This document shows positions 12,438 through 21,314 of a stretch of 22,439 bases of DNA, one piece after another. How positions within the stretch are numbered: the first letter of the stretch is position 1; the number at the start of each line of letters is the position of its first letter. A model generated the notes under the pieces. It searched no databases. It was given only the letters and a program-made list of their open reading frames with translations, and was not told the origin of the DNA. Made by a program: the position numbers and the translations under genes. Origin of the DNA: UBA9619 sp964630665 (GTDB taxonomy: Bacteria > Pseudomonadota > Gammaproteobacteria > Arenicellales > UBA868). The stretch spans positions 1 through 22,439 of the forward strand of contig CAZVVN010000058.1 of assembly GCA_964630665.1 (NCBI GenBank), given 5' to 3'.

Positions 12438-14222
12438 ATGCCCCGAATGCAAAGATTTCTGAGAATTCTGAGCGCATGCTTTGTGTTTTATGCTGGCTAC
12501 ACCGCTCTACCGACTGAGGCGAGTGACCCACCCCGTAAGCCCGTGCTTGTTTACACCCAGGGTCCATTGGTAGGTGAGTTGGGGGATTCCCCTGCCACTT
12601 TGATGGCAAGACTTCGAGAGCGCAATCCACTGAGTGTGAATGTCATGCTTCATATGGACTGGGAGTATCCCCACCTTCTCAGCGAATCCGCGCAGGCGAC
12701 TCAGGCTGTCAAGATCAGGGCGCTCCAGAACAAAATAGTGTCGGCTATGAAGCCGGCCCTGGATGAAGAATTCGTGGACATGGATTCTTCAGACTTTCCA
12801 CACCTGGCGCTCGCCGTCAATGAGCCTCAGCTGCGCAGCCTTCTGAATAACCGCTGGGTCAGGGCTATCCAGGAAGTAGGTCCTGATTATGAAGCCGACC
12901 TAGGTCACAGCACCGAGGTGATCGGGGCCGATAAGGTCTGGTGGCCCAGCGAAAACGTGATACGTGGAGGTCAGATGATGGAGCTCGCGGGTGAGGGTCA
13001 GACGATCGTCATCATCGACTCCGGTGTCTATCATCCCACCTTGATTGATGAGAGCCGGATTGTTGATGGTGCATGTTTCAATTACCTGAACTTCTCGTGC
13101 GCAACCTTCAGCGCGACGATGAATTGCCTATGCCACCCAGGGGACTGCCTTACCGAAAGGTTTCTCAATAACTGGAGCCCGCCCCGGACCCAGAACAACT
13201 GGGAAACGAGAAAAGTACTCGGGCCTGGACAAAGGTGGGTGGGAATCGTAAGCGCGTGTGGGAGGTCAAGATTGATCCAAGGAAGCGAGGCGGGCAAACC
13301 TCCACAACAAGATCAATACCATACCCAACAGGAATACTACGCTGCCTATAACCATGGCACTCACGTGGCGACCATCGCGGCCGCCGACAGTCCGAACACT
13401 AAAGGAGTTGCCTGGAAGGCCAATATCATCCGCATGCAGTTGGGTCACCACCTCGTAGACTGGCAGGCGGCCGGCTTGGGCCGGCAAACTTGGAAAGGTG
13501 GGCCGATTGTCAAAGTGGGCTTCTCTTCAAGGGGACTTCGCAAAGCTCTGGCAAGGGTATACGAACTCAGGAATACGTACGACATTGCTGCTGTCAATCT
13601 CAGCCTAGGCTCTGGTTCCTTCACAAATTACTGCGACGGGGGTGACCTGTTTCTGAAGGATCGTGTCAATGCGCTTCACAGTGCCGGCATCGCAGTTGTG
13701 GCGGCTACCGGCAACAAAGGTCTTGATCCCGATCACGAAAAAAGTATCCAGCAGCCGGCCTGTTTCTCAAAAGCAATAGCAGTTGGCAGTACGTCTCTGT
13801 ACCTTGGGAATTACAGGGAGCCAGACGACTATTTGTCTGGTTTCTCCCAACACGCGCTCATGGTCGACCTGCTGGCGCCGGGTGGGGAGCAGCCTGAGTC
13901 AGCCAAGGGCGTCCTGGCCGGAGTTCCTCCTTCTGGGACTGTCCGGCATGCCGGTACTTCAATGGCTGCGCCCCATGTCGCCGGAGCCATTGCCGTACTC
14001 AAAGGTTACAAGCCCGATGCCACGGTGGATCAACTGGTGACCGCGCTCAAGTGCACCGGCCAACCCATCTACCACCGCTGGAGTATCAGCAGGAACCGCA
14101 TCAATCTGCGCAGCGCCATCAAGTTCTTAGAGAACGGTGAGACGAATTGCAATATGCCGGGAATTAACCGGTCTAGCCTTAGGAATGATGGGGAATGGCT
14201 GCCGCGCCACAAGTGGTTCTAG
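12438..14222 (+). CDS. Exported subtilisin-like (S8) serine protease
   Basis: A 594-residue precursor. A signal peptide (residues 1-28, cleavage near TEA/SD) is followed by a propeptide-like region (about 50-155) of the I9 inhibitor type. The catalytic domain carries the complete triad and oxyanion residue: Asp194 (IIDSGV), His306 (NHGTHVA), Asn426 (AATGN) and Ser508 (GTSMAAPHVAG). The spacing between Asp and His is 112 residues, well above the 30-60 usual for subtilases. The extra segment holds six cysteines (213, 221, 230, 232, 237, 274), which suggests a disulfide-bonded insertion. The C-terminal ~80 residues form no second domain. The start is weak: ATG 12438 or 12447, with GAGG about 13 bases upstream. 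It is first in a unit with a coiled-coil protein and a PilY1-like protein, so processing of one or both is a natural hypothesis. Confidence 0.92.
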   Translation: MPRMQRFLRILSACFVFYAGYTALPTEASDPPRKPVLVYTQGPLVGELGDSPATLMARLRERNPLSVNVMLHMDWEYPHLLSESAQATQAVKIRALQNKIVSAMKPALDEEFVDMDSSDFPHLALAVNEPQLRSLLNNRWVRAIQEVGPDYEADLGHSTEVIGADKVWWPSENVIRGGQMMELAGEGQTIVIIDSGVYHPTLIDESRIVDGACFNYLNFSCATFSATMNCLCHPGDCLTERFLNNWSPPRTQNNWETRKVLGPGQRWVGIVSACGRSRLIQGSEAGKPPQQDQYHTQQEYYAAYNHGTHVATIAAADSPNTKGVAWKANIIRMQLGHHLVDWQAAGLGRQTWKGGPIVKVGFSSRGLRKALARVYELRNTYDIAAVNLSLGSGSFTNYCDGGDLFLKDRVNALHSAGIAVVAATGNKGLDPDHEKSIQQPACFSKAIAVGSTSLYLGNYREPDDYLSGFSQHALMVDLLAPGGEQPESAKGVLAGVPPSGTVRHAGTSMAAPHVAGAIAVLKGYKPDATVDQLVTALKCTGQPIYHRWSISRNRINLRSAIKFLENGETNCNMPGINRSSLRNDGEWLPRHKWF

Positions 14223-14251
14223 GCAAAAGTGATTATAGGTAGTCGAACTGA

Positions 14252-14620
14252 GTGGTTGGAGAAATCCAGGTTGATACAGAACATGAGTACAAAGACAAGG
14301 TGCGTAATGTGATCAGACGCCTGGTGGCCGGGCTATCTGCTGTGGTCATGTTGTTTTTGGTATCCGGCGCCATATCAGAGGACGACATGGTCATTCTGCA
14401 CAAGGGGATACAGTCGCACAAAGCAATGATTCTTGATATCAATCAAGAACTTGATCGCCTGGAGAGGTCAACCACGGGAGGTAGGCGCCAAGGCGCCATA
14501 GACGACCTGAACGACGCCCTCGATACGATCACTGCTGAACTCATAGATCTCGAGCAACGCTATATCGAATCATTACGTGGCCAGCAGGCAGCCACCACAG
14601 CGCCTGCGGCAAAGGACTGA
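14252..14620 (+). CDS. Small exported coiled-coil protein between protease and PilY1-like gene
   Basis: Up to 122 residues, not recognised as a named family. The longest version starts at GTG 14252. A GTG at 14309 would give a cleaner signal peptide beginning MIRRLVAGLSAVV and ending near VSGA, and has AAGG about eight bases upstream, so the shorter form may be the real one. After the signal or anchor, residues 45-110 form a heptad-rich helix (DINQELDRLERS, DLNDALDTITAELIDLEQRY) expected to be a coiled coil, followed by an Ala/Thr-rich tail. There are no cysteines or catalytic motifs. It begins 29 bases after the protease stop and ends six bases before the PilY1-like GTG, so the three are cotranscribed. 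A role as periplasmic chaperone, tether or assembly partner of the PilY1-like protein is inference. Confidence 0.7.
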   Translation: MVGEIQVDTEHEYKDKVRNVIRRLVAGLSAVVMLFLVSGAISEDDMVILHKGIQSHKAMILDINQELDRLERSTTGGRRQGAIDDLNDALDTITAELIDLEQRYIESLRGQQAATTAPAAKD

Positions 14621-14625
14621 CCCGA

Positions 14626-17600
14626 GTGCGACGAAGATCCCTGCCGTTTTTCACTTGGCTGGTCAGTGTTGCGGCACTGCTGTGGCCGCTGGCCGGGTTG
14701 ACTGCACCGGGAACGCTGACGCAGGCGCCAATTCTCTCCGCAGCCAGCTCTCTGCCGAATCTGATGTTCATATTCGACGATTCTGGTTCGATGGGATGGA
14801 CCGGCCGGCCGTGGATGGGGGATATAGGGAAAGCCAAGACAGCCATCATTGCGCTGCTCGACGAGCTAGAGGACGTGAACGTCGGTGTGATGTCGTTCAA
14901 TGCCTACAGAGGGCGGCAGGACGGCTACTATGCTGGGAACAGTTACACCGGGAGCGAACTAAACCATGAGATGGTCAACCTTAAAGATAACCGAGAATCG
15001 ATCTACGACGCCATCGGGGTACTTACACCCGAAGGAGACACGCCACTGGTCGATACGCTGGAGGATCTCGGGCGCTATTTCATTGGCCAGGCGGGCCAGG
15101 AAAACCCCGGGAGCCATCCGTCTTCCCACTGTACGGCTAATGGCCAGTACACCGGCAACATAGTTCTCCAACCTGAAAGAGGCGAATGGAGCGCCTCGGT
15201 CGACAGCGTGTGGCCCAACGGACCCTTGGGAGCCGAGCAGTCCGAGTCGCCGATCTGTCACTGGTGCCAGCAGAACTTCGCAATCTATATGACTGACGGC
15301 AAGGGAGGTGGCCGCCTGGGCACTTCAGCGCTCGGGTTATTAGATGGGCCTGGATGGAGACATCCCGGAGGGGGCTGGGGCGATTACCATTACTGCCCCG
15401 AGTGTTATCACAATGGGGTCACCGTGGCCAAGGCGCTCCACGAGATGGACCTTCGCCCGGATATCAAGAATTTCAAGGGTGAGCCAGTCAAGAACAACGT
15501 CACCCTCTACACGATTGGCTTTAACACGAGTCAGACCCTTCTTCGAGATATTGCCCAGGCAGGGGGCGGGATTTATCTTGAAGCCCATAATACCGCGACC
15601 CTCTTGGCGGCCTACCAGGAGATCACCAGGGACATGGTGACCAAGATCAGTGGTTCGTCATCGGGTGCCTCGTTCAATACTTCCTCGCTGAAAAGCGATA
15701 GCATAGTCTACCTGACACGGTTCAACAGTGAGAACTGGACCGGTGATTTGACCGCTGCACCTTTCAGTCTTTCAGCTGGTGCGGGCACTCGAGCGTGGTC
15801 AGCGGCTGAGCAACTCGATTCAGGAACCAAATCACCTGCAATGCGAACCATGATCACTTACAACACCCCTCCCAAGGTTGATCTTTCGTTGTGTCCGGGA
15901 GCCTCGAGGAAGACAAGCGGAGATACCGCTCTCCCGAGCGGCGGGGTGCCCTTTCGCTGGAACAATATGGACAAAGCCCACCGGCAGGACCTGATTTTTG
16001 ATGCCACGACAGAGTCACGAGGCCGGTTTCAGTATGCGTTATCGTGGGGTGATGGTGGGTACCAGGCGGGTGCTCCATGGAAACCAGCCAACGGACCTGG
16101 GCAGTTCGGCCTGGCCTTCGATGTTGCTGTCGGCATGGGTCTTCAGGACTACTATGTTTACGTGGCCGATTATCACAACCATCGGATTCAGGTGTTTAAT
16201 CCGGATGGAAATTTCGAGAGATTTATCGGATTGTTTGGGTATGGAGAGGACAACCTGGTTTATCCATCGGGCATAGGAACCGACCAAGATGGAAACCTTT
16301 ATGTTGCCCAGCACGCTACCCACACGGTCAAGAAATTCAATTACAACGGCGTACGCGTTGCGACTTACGGAGGTTACGGCTCTGGGGATGCTACGGCACC
16401 CGAGCAGATGGACGGCGCCCGACACCCTCCACAACTTACCACCAGCGCTGGGGAGAACCACCTCGACTATCCGTTCGACGTCGCCGTAGATGCACAGAAT
16501 AATATCTACGTGGTCGAGCTGCAGAACCATCGAATCAAGGTGTTAAATGAGAATGGGAATTTCGTACGCACCTTCGGCAGTTACGGGTCTGGAGACGGTG
16601 AATTCAAGTATCCGAACCGTATCGCTATTGACCATGAGAACAATGTCTATGTCTCCGACTACCTCAATCATCGGATTCAGAAGTTCGATTCGGAGGGAAC
16701 GTTCCTCGCAAAGTGGGGCGGGTTTGGTACCGCAGATGGCAGTTTTCAATATCCCTACGGCATCGATGTCGACAGTAATGGCCACGTCTTTGTATTGGAA
16801 TACGAGAAACGGGTGCAGGAGTTCAGATCCGATGGTGTGCATATTGCAAGTTATGGCGATACCTTTGGCTCCGGAGACGACGAGCTTGGTTTCCCCCGGG
16901 GGATTGCGGTCTATGATCAAGCAGGAGCATGTGAGGATGTAAGTTTTTTTGTCGCTGACGGTTACAACAACCGGGTGGTCAAATACTCTGCGGATAATAC
17001 GTTGAACGCCGACGAGGCTCCCGGGATAGCCAGACTGGGCTATCTTCGGGGTGAACGCAGTAACGAAGACCAAAGCGGCTATCAATTTAGAAAACGCGAT
17101 AGTCTTCTAGGCGATATCGTCCACTCATCCGCAGTACACGTGGGGCAGTTGAACCTCAAGTGGCCGACAGGCGGGGAGTTCCCCACAGGGGCAAATGCGT
17201 ATTCGCAATTTGTTCAAAGTAACAGGTTGCGCCGGAGAGTGATGTACGTCGGTGCTAACGATGGCATGCTGCATGCCTTCGACGCCAGGACCGGCGAGGA
17301 ATTGCTGGCCTATTTGCCGGGCAACCTCTTCACCAATGCCAGGCATGAGGGTTACCATTACCTGACCGATCCGTACTACAACCATCGCTTCTATGTCGAT
17401 GCCACGCCGACGGTGTCAGAGGCGTATATCAGGAGCCACTTCAGCACGGCTGAGTCCTGGCGTACCGTCCTGGTGAGTGGCGAGGGTGCCGGCGGACGGG
17501 GTGTGTTTGCGCTCGACATAACAGATCCTGGCAGATTCCACGAACGCAACGCGGGGAAAATAGTGCTGTGGGAATTTACCGATGAAGACGACCCGCACCT

Positions 17601-18807
17601 GGGATTCACCTTCGCGAAACCCACGGTCGCCCTGTTACCAAACGGCCGCTGGGCTGCGATCTTTGGCAACGGATATAACAGTACGGATACGACCAGCGCA
17701 ACGGCTGGACAGGCCGAACTCTTCATCGTTTTTCTTGACGGAGGTCTGGACGGAAGATGGACCGAAGGGACGGATTACGTGCGGATCAGTACCGGTGTTG
17801 GCTCGCCCACAAACCGCAATGGGCTTTCGACGCCAGCGGTAATCGATACCGACGGCGACAGAATGTCAGACCGGGTCTATGCCGGTGATATCCTTGGTAA
17901 CATGTGGGCGTTTGACCTGAGCAACGAGCTGCATACACGGTGGTCTGTAGCCGGCGCCTCATTCGGGGGCGCTACGCCTGAACCGCTTTTTTCTGGGGAC
18001 AGCACTCGGCCGATTACCGTCAAGCCTGAGGTCATTGGCCATCCTGGAGCACCAAAGAGTAGTAATGCCCCAAGCACACTGGTATTTTTCGGCACCGGGC
18101 AATACCTGGTGGCGAACGACTACAGCACCACCCTCCCCCAGAGATTCTATGCGGTCTGGGATCGAGGCGACCTTGACGTCACGTCAAGTGACCTTGTCCA
18201 ACAGACTCTATTAGCCAATGATCAAGCGAATGGTCGGGTGACCGATTCAGATCGCTGGACAACACTCGGGGTCAACTACAACGGTGTGACTGGTGGCGAC
18301 CGTTACGGCTGGTACCTGGATCTGCCAGATCTAGGTGAGCGGGTGGTTACTGATGCCAATATTCGGGGTAAAGTGCTGTATTTCAACACTCTGGTCCCGA
18401 CCAATCCCATGCCCTGTACGTCCGGCGGCGCCGGCTGGATGATGTCAGTGGATGCCGTTACCGGGGGCAGTCCAAAAACCCCAGCATTTGATTTCGACGG
18501 CGACGGCGTTCTCGACGACTCTGACTCTCCTACCCTGACGAGCGCCGGGTCGACCGGTGTCGCGAACCCGGCCGATGCGACCGATTATCAATCGGCAGGT
18601 TATGCGGGTATTAAATACCAAAATTCCGGCGGTGTGCCCGCCGGCTCGATGCTCATCGGCAACCGGCGTGTGACGGCCGGCACAGGGATAGATGACGCCG
18701 CCAACCTCGGCGGGGGCGCGGGGGATAACTCAGTCAACGTTCTGGAACCTCTTGCAGGTGGCCCGACTGGCCGCCTGTCCTGGGATGAACTGCTCTTCAA
18801 CAAATGA
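14626..18807 (+). CDS. PilY1-like pilus-tip protein with vWA domain and inserted NHL propeller
   Basis: A 1393-residue exported protein. A signal peptide (1-26, ending GLTA) follows a GTG start with AAAGGA ten bases upstream. The von Willebrand A domain (about 45-350) has a MIDAS motif, D51-D-S53-G-S55, and D224 in MTDGKGG. Two CxxC pairs (C211/C214 and C257/C260) flank that aspartate. Six NHL repeats occupy about 490-790, each with the pattern YPxxIAxDxxxxxYVxDxxNHRIxxF, enough for one six-bladed propeller. From about 825 to the end is the Neisseria PilC/PilY1 C-terminal domain (MYVGANDGMLHAFDARTG, GEGAGGRGVFALDIT). It has the EF-hand-like calcium loop at D1074-x-D1076-G-D1078-x3-D1082 before RVYAGDILGNMWAFDL, and a second D-F-D-G-D-G loop near 1295. 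PilY1 proteins act at type IV pilus tips in adhesion, calcium-dependent retraction and surface sensing. No other pilus gene is in the window. The NHL insertion is unusual. Confidence 0.93.
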   Translation: MRRRSLPFFTWLVSVAALLWPLAGLTAPGTLTQAPILSAASSLPNLMFIFDDSGSMGWTGRPWMGDIGKAKTAIIALLDELEDVNVGVMSFNAYRGRQDGYYAGNSYTGSELNHEMVNLKDNRESIYDAIGVLTPEGDTPLVDTLEDLGRYFIGQAGQENPGSHPSSHCTANGQYTGNIVLQPERGEWSASVDSVWPNGPLGAEQSESPICHWCQQNFAIYMTDGKGGGRLGTSALGLLDGPGWRHPGGGWGDYHYCPECYHNGVTVAKALHEMDLRPDIKNFKGEPVKNNVTLYTIGFNTSQTLLRDIAQAGGGIYLEAHNTATLLAAYQEITRDMVTKISGSSSGASFNTSSLKSDSIVYLTRFNSENWTGDLTAAPFSLSAGAGTRAWSAAEQLDSGTKSPAMRTMITYNTPPKVDLSLCPGASRKTSGDTALPSGGVPFRWNNMDKAHRQDLIFDATTESRGRFQYALSWGDGGYQAGAPWKPANGPGQFGLAFDVAVGMGLQDYYVYVADYHNHRIQVFNPDGNFERFIGLFGYGEDNLVYPSGIGTDQDGNLYVAQHATHTVKKFNYNGVRVATYGGYGSGDATAPEQMDGARHPPQLTTSAGENHLDYPFDVAVDAQNNIYVVELQNHRIKVLNENGNFVRTFGSYGSGDGEFKYPNRIAIDHENNVYVSDYLNHRIQKFDSEGTFLAKWGGFGTADGSFQYPYGIDVDSNGHVFVLEYEKRVQEFRSDGVHIASYGDTFGSGDDELGFPRGIAVYDQAGACEDVSFFVADGYNNRVVKYSADNTLNADEAPGIARLGYLRGERSNEDQSGYQFRKRDSLLGDIVHSSAVHVGQLNLKWPTGGEFPTGANAYSQFVQSNRLRRRVMYVGANDGMLHAFDARTGEELLAYLPGNLFTNARHEGYHYLTDPYYNHRFYVDATPTVSEAYIRSHFSTAESWRTVLVSGEGAGGRGVFALDITDPGRFHERNAGKIVLWEFTDEDDPHLGFTFAKPTVALLPNGRWAAIFGNGYNSTDTTSATAGQAELFIVFLDGGLDGRWTEGTDYVRISTGVGSPTNRNGLSTPAVIDTDGDRMSDRVYAGDILGNMWAFDLSNELHTRWSVAGASFGGATPEPLFSGDSTRPITVKPEVIGHPGAPKSSNAPSTLVFFGTGQYLVANDYSTTLPQRFYAVWDRGDLDVTSSDLVQQTLLANDQANGRVTDSDRWTTLGVNYNGVTGGDRYGWYLDLPDLGERVVTDANIRGKVLYFNTLVPTNPMPCTSGGAGWMMSVDAVTGGSPKTPAFDFDGDGVLDDSDSPTLTSAGSTGVANPADATDYQSAGYAGIKYQNSGGVPAGSMLIGNRRVTAGTGIDDAANLGGGAGDNSVNVLEPLAGGPTGRLSWDELLFNK

Positions 18808-18972
18808 GGTTGTGTTGTCGAGTCACGGGTCTGAGCGGAATTTACCCACCAATATTTGTTCCCAACGCCCCACTCACACCGTAAATCTCTCTGCCTTCTC
18901 CGCCAATCCAGAAGCCTACCCTACTCCCCTACTCTTGTACGACGTGTGCCGCTAAGCTTCAGGCTGCACCGG

Positions 18973-20994
18973 TTAGCGAATGCGCTCGATGCGGAAATGT
19001 TCGATCTTCGCCTGGGACGTCTCGTGCCACGCGTACTTATCCATCTCGTCGTAGACCACGTAGATGTCGTCGCCTTTGGTCTCGAGCATCACCCGAAAGG
19101 CGTATTCGCCATCGTTCAAGGGGATCGTCTTTACGGGTCTCCACTGAGCGTCGTACACGGTGATAAAACTGGGCCCCAGTTCACGAAATTCTTCGCCCGA
19201 CGGCCGGACTGGTTTTCGGGCACAAGCGTTGGTTCCTTGCACGACCGAACCGTGGTTGCCTTCGCTGATCTCCTGGGTGTAGCCCACCACCCACAGTTGG
19301 TGGGTCTGGTTCCAATCCGCTCCCGTCGGAAAATATACATCCAGCTCCGCGTCGGTGATCACCCGAGTCGATTCTTGAATTTGACTCAGGTCACTTGGGT
19401 TCACGGCGAAGGTGTGAATATTGGATCGAACGGGATTACCGTAGTCTTGGTTGGGACTGAAGAGCTGAAGCCGCTCTGCAGAGGCACCGGTGGGTACATG
19501 CACAATGGAGGTGCCCGTAACGAAGGTCCCTTGCTCTGGCTGAACCACCGCCTCGGCGATGACCTCCAGCTGTGCGTTGACCTTGTAGAGCTGCGCACCC
19601 CAATCCGAGGAGCGAGCGCCCATGGGTTGCTCGAAGAACTGTGCGTAGAGATGAGTGCCGTCGTTACCAAAGCCCATATCGAGGAGGCGGTCGGCTCGAC
19701 CTTCGTCACCTATCCGCACCAGGTTGGCGTCATTGAACAAGTCGTCTATGGGGCGAAAATTCGTGTCGAAACGCAGCAGTCGGCCCTGGGGCTCGCCCGG
19801 CACCGTGGTAAGCATGTAGATGGTGTCGTTCATCACCGTAAATTTGTGGTCGCCCAGGTCACCGACCGAATTCGGCATTGTCCTGAAGATGCTGCCCTCT
19901 GCATCGACATCGATCACCATCGTCTCGGGCTGGATTGATCGCAGGTCGCGGGTAAACTCCTGAAAATAGAGGGACTTGCCCTGGCAAAACTCTTCGAAAC
20001 CCGCGAGCTGATAAGTAACCAACACCTTGTCTTCACCCACGAGCATGACGTCAGCAAAGACTGCTCGACCCCGGTTCACGTCGTGCAGTGGTCGAACGCC
20101 ACCCACGCGAGTAATCTGAACGCGGTCGCCGGGTACGGCGCCAGAATCCATAATCGCTGCTTTGGGCGCCTCGGCGGTGCGCTTGAGCATGCTGTCCTCA
20201 TCGGTCGATTGAGTCTGCGCATAGTCCGGATCAAGTCGTGCTGCCTCACGGTAAGCTGCCTCAGCGGCACCCTCATCTCCTTGTAACTGGTACACCACAC
20301 CCAGGTTGTAATGCGCCTTGGCCTGGTCCCAATCCAGTCGAATTGCATCTTTCAGGGCATCCGCAGCACCCCTAAGCCGTCTCGTCTCTATATAAGCAAC
20401 CCCCAGACCGTGGCGAGCATTGGCATAGTCAGGGTCAATCTCGATCGACACTTTAAATGCCGCAATCGATGCCCTGATACTGCCCCTGTACAGTAACGCC
20501 ACACCAAGGTTGTATTGAAACATCGCATCTTCTGGGATTAACGCAATTGCCTTACCTAAAGAGCGTATAGCCGGATCAAGGCGGCCCTGATCGATATACG
20601 CCACTCCTAGATTGCCGTGGGCCTTGGCAAAGTCCGGTTTGAGTCTCAGCGCCTTCTTAAATGCCCGCACCGCCAGTTTGGCTTGCCCTTTCCTTTGGTA
20701 GGCACTGCCCAGCGCTGCAAGCGCGAAAGGGTCATTCCGGTCAAGCCGGTGGGCTTTCTGCAATAGCGGGATTGCGATATCCGCCTGCCCCTTTTTCAGA
20801 TAACCAACCGCCAGGTTGTAATGTGCAACCGCTGATTGAGGATCTCTCAGAATCGCCTCTTTGGAAGTGGCTATCAGTTCATCCCAGTAGACCGCCGAGT
20901 GTGTTTCCGTTGCCAGCGCAGGTGGCACGGCGACTAACATCAAGAAAACCGCCAACAGAGATTTCATTCCGCGGCCGACAGAATTTTTGTTCAT
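18973..20994 (-). CDS. Exported six-TPR protein with C-terminal propeller-like module
   Basis: A 673-residue precursor. A signal peptide (1-28, cleavage after PALA) is followed by six exact 34-residue tetratricopeptide repeats (about 55-258; AHYNLGVxYxxxG...A...xxxAxRLDPDY pattern) and a linker (259-290). A beta-rich domain of about 380 residues follows, whose blade-like blocks match the secreted protein at 2796-3917: YFPTGA (554-559), then a VYDAQWRPV block, then IYVVY near the end. TPR domains bind proteins, so a periplasmic or outer-membrane assembly or scaffold role is likely. It converges with the PilY1-like gene, with a 165-base gap. Upstream are a promoter (21022-21050) and a perfect CRP-like palindrome. 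ATG 20994 has GCGGAAC about six bases ahead. No enzyme motif was seen. Confidence 0.88.
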   Translation of the reverse strand: MNKNSVGRGMKSLLAVFLMLVAVPPALATETHSAVYWDELIATSKEAILRDPQSAVAHYNLAVGYLKKGQADIAIPLLQKAHRLDRNDPFALAALGSAYQRKGQAKLAVRAFKKALRLKPDFAKAHGNLGVAYIDQGRLDPAIRSLGKAIALIPEDAMFQYNLGVALLYRGSIRASIAAFKVSIEIDPDYANARHGLGVAYIETRRLRGAADALKDAIRLDWDQAKAHYNLGVVYQLQGDEGAAEAAYREAARLDPDYAQTQSTDEDSMLKRTAEAPKAAIMDSGAVPGDRVQITRVGGVRPLHDVNRGRAVFADVMLVGEDKVLVTYQLAGFEEFCQGKSLYFQEFTRDLRSIQPETMVIDVDAEGSIFRTMPNSVGDLGDHKFTVMNDTIYMLTTVPGEPQGRLLRFDTNFRPIDDLFNDANLVRIGDEGRADRLLDMGFGNDGTHLYAQFFEQPMGARSSDWGAQLYKVNAQLEVIAEAVVQPEQGTFVTGTSIVHVPTGASAERLQLFSPNQDYGNPVRSNIHTFAVNPSDLSQIQESTRVITDAELDVYFPTGADWNQTHQLWVVGYTQEISEGNHGSVVQGTNACARKPVRPSGEEFRELGPSFITVYDAQWRPVKTIPLNDGEYAFRVMLETKGDDIYVVYDEMDKYAWHETSQAKIEHFRIERIR

Positions 20995-21021
20995 AGTTGT
21001 TCCGCTGCTGATGCAACCACA

Positions 21022-21050
21022 AGAATACCCCTGTCATGTTGCTGGCTCAA
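21022..21050 (-). promoter_or_regulatory. Sigma70-type promoter of the TPR/propeller gene
   Basis: On the minus strand TTGAGC (complement of 21045-21050) and TATTCT (complement of 21022-21027) are 17 bases apart, giving a start near 21015 and a leader of about 20 bases to ATG 20994. The CRP-like palindrome begins four bases upstream of the -35. Confidence 0.45.
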
Positions 21051-21054
21051 CTGG

Positions 21055-21078
21055 GAAATGTGACGGTCGTCACATTTC
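21055..21078. promoter_or_regulatory. Strong CRP-like operator upstream of the TPR/propeller gene
   Basis: GAAATGTGAC and its exact inverted copy GTCACATTTC are separated by four bases. The core is TGTGA-N6-TCACA, and the AAAT/ATTT flanks also match the extended E. coli CRP consensus. It is centred about 51 bases upstream of the inferred start and abuts the -35. This is the best operator in the window. Confidence 0.65.
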
Positions 21079-21314
21079 GAGGCAGTTGCGATCTTGTTGT
21101 TGGTAGAGACCAGGACCTGAGCACTGGAGCACCCCTCAGCAGCTTGATAAGGGGCAGCACCCAAACATATCGTCACCGGTATTGGGCACTATCGGGTAGC
21201 CCCGAACAGTATCGCTCCTCTTCGAGCTGTCGAATCCCTAGTGCGATGGCTAGTATTAATGTTTGGCTAGAATGTAAGATACAAGCAAGAACATTTACAT
21301 GGAAGGAGTTACCA

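Larger units (their letters stand above)
20995..21314. other. Divergent intergenic region with CRP-like site
   Basis: A 320-base gap between the TPR gene (left) and the DUF1330 gene (right). The left third holds the promoter and CRP-like operator of the TPR gene. The right part, from about 21240, becomes AT-rich and must hold the DUF1330 promoter; TAGAAT in GGCTAGAATG is a possible -10, without a good -35. A small TTCGA-GCTG-TCGAA hairpin (21221-21234) is the only other structure. No RNA gene could be supported. Confidence 0.5.

Noticed and set aside
18856..19938. A 360-codon plus-strand open frame opposite the TPR/propeller gene
   Set aside because: The opposite strand encodes a signal peptide, six TPRs and a propeller module in one frame; the plus-strand translation is a mirror artefact.
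21181..21250. A tRNA-like or attachment-site signal (GTCGAATCCC resembling a T-arm)
   Set aside because: No acceptor stem, anticodon arm or D-arm can be folded around it.
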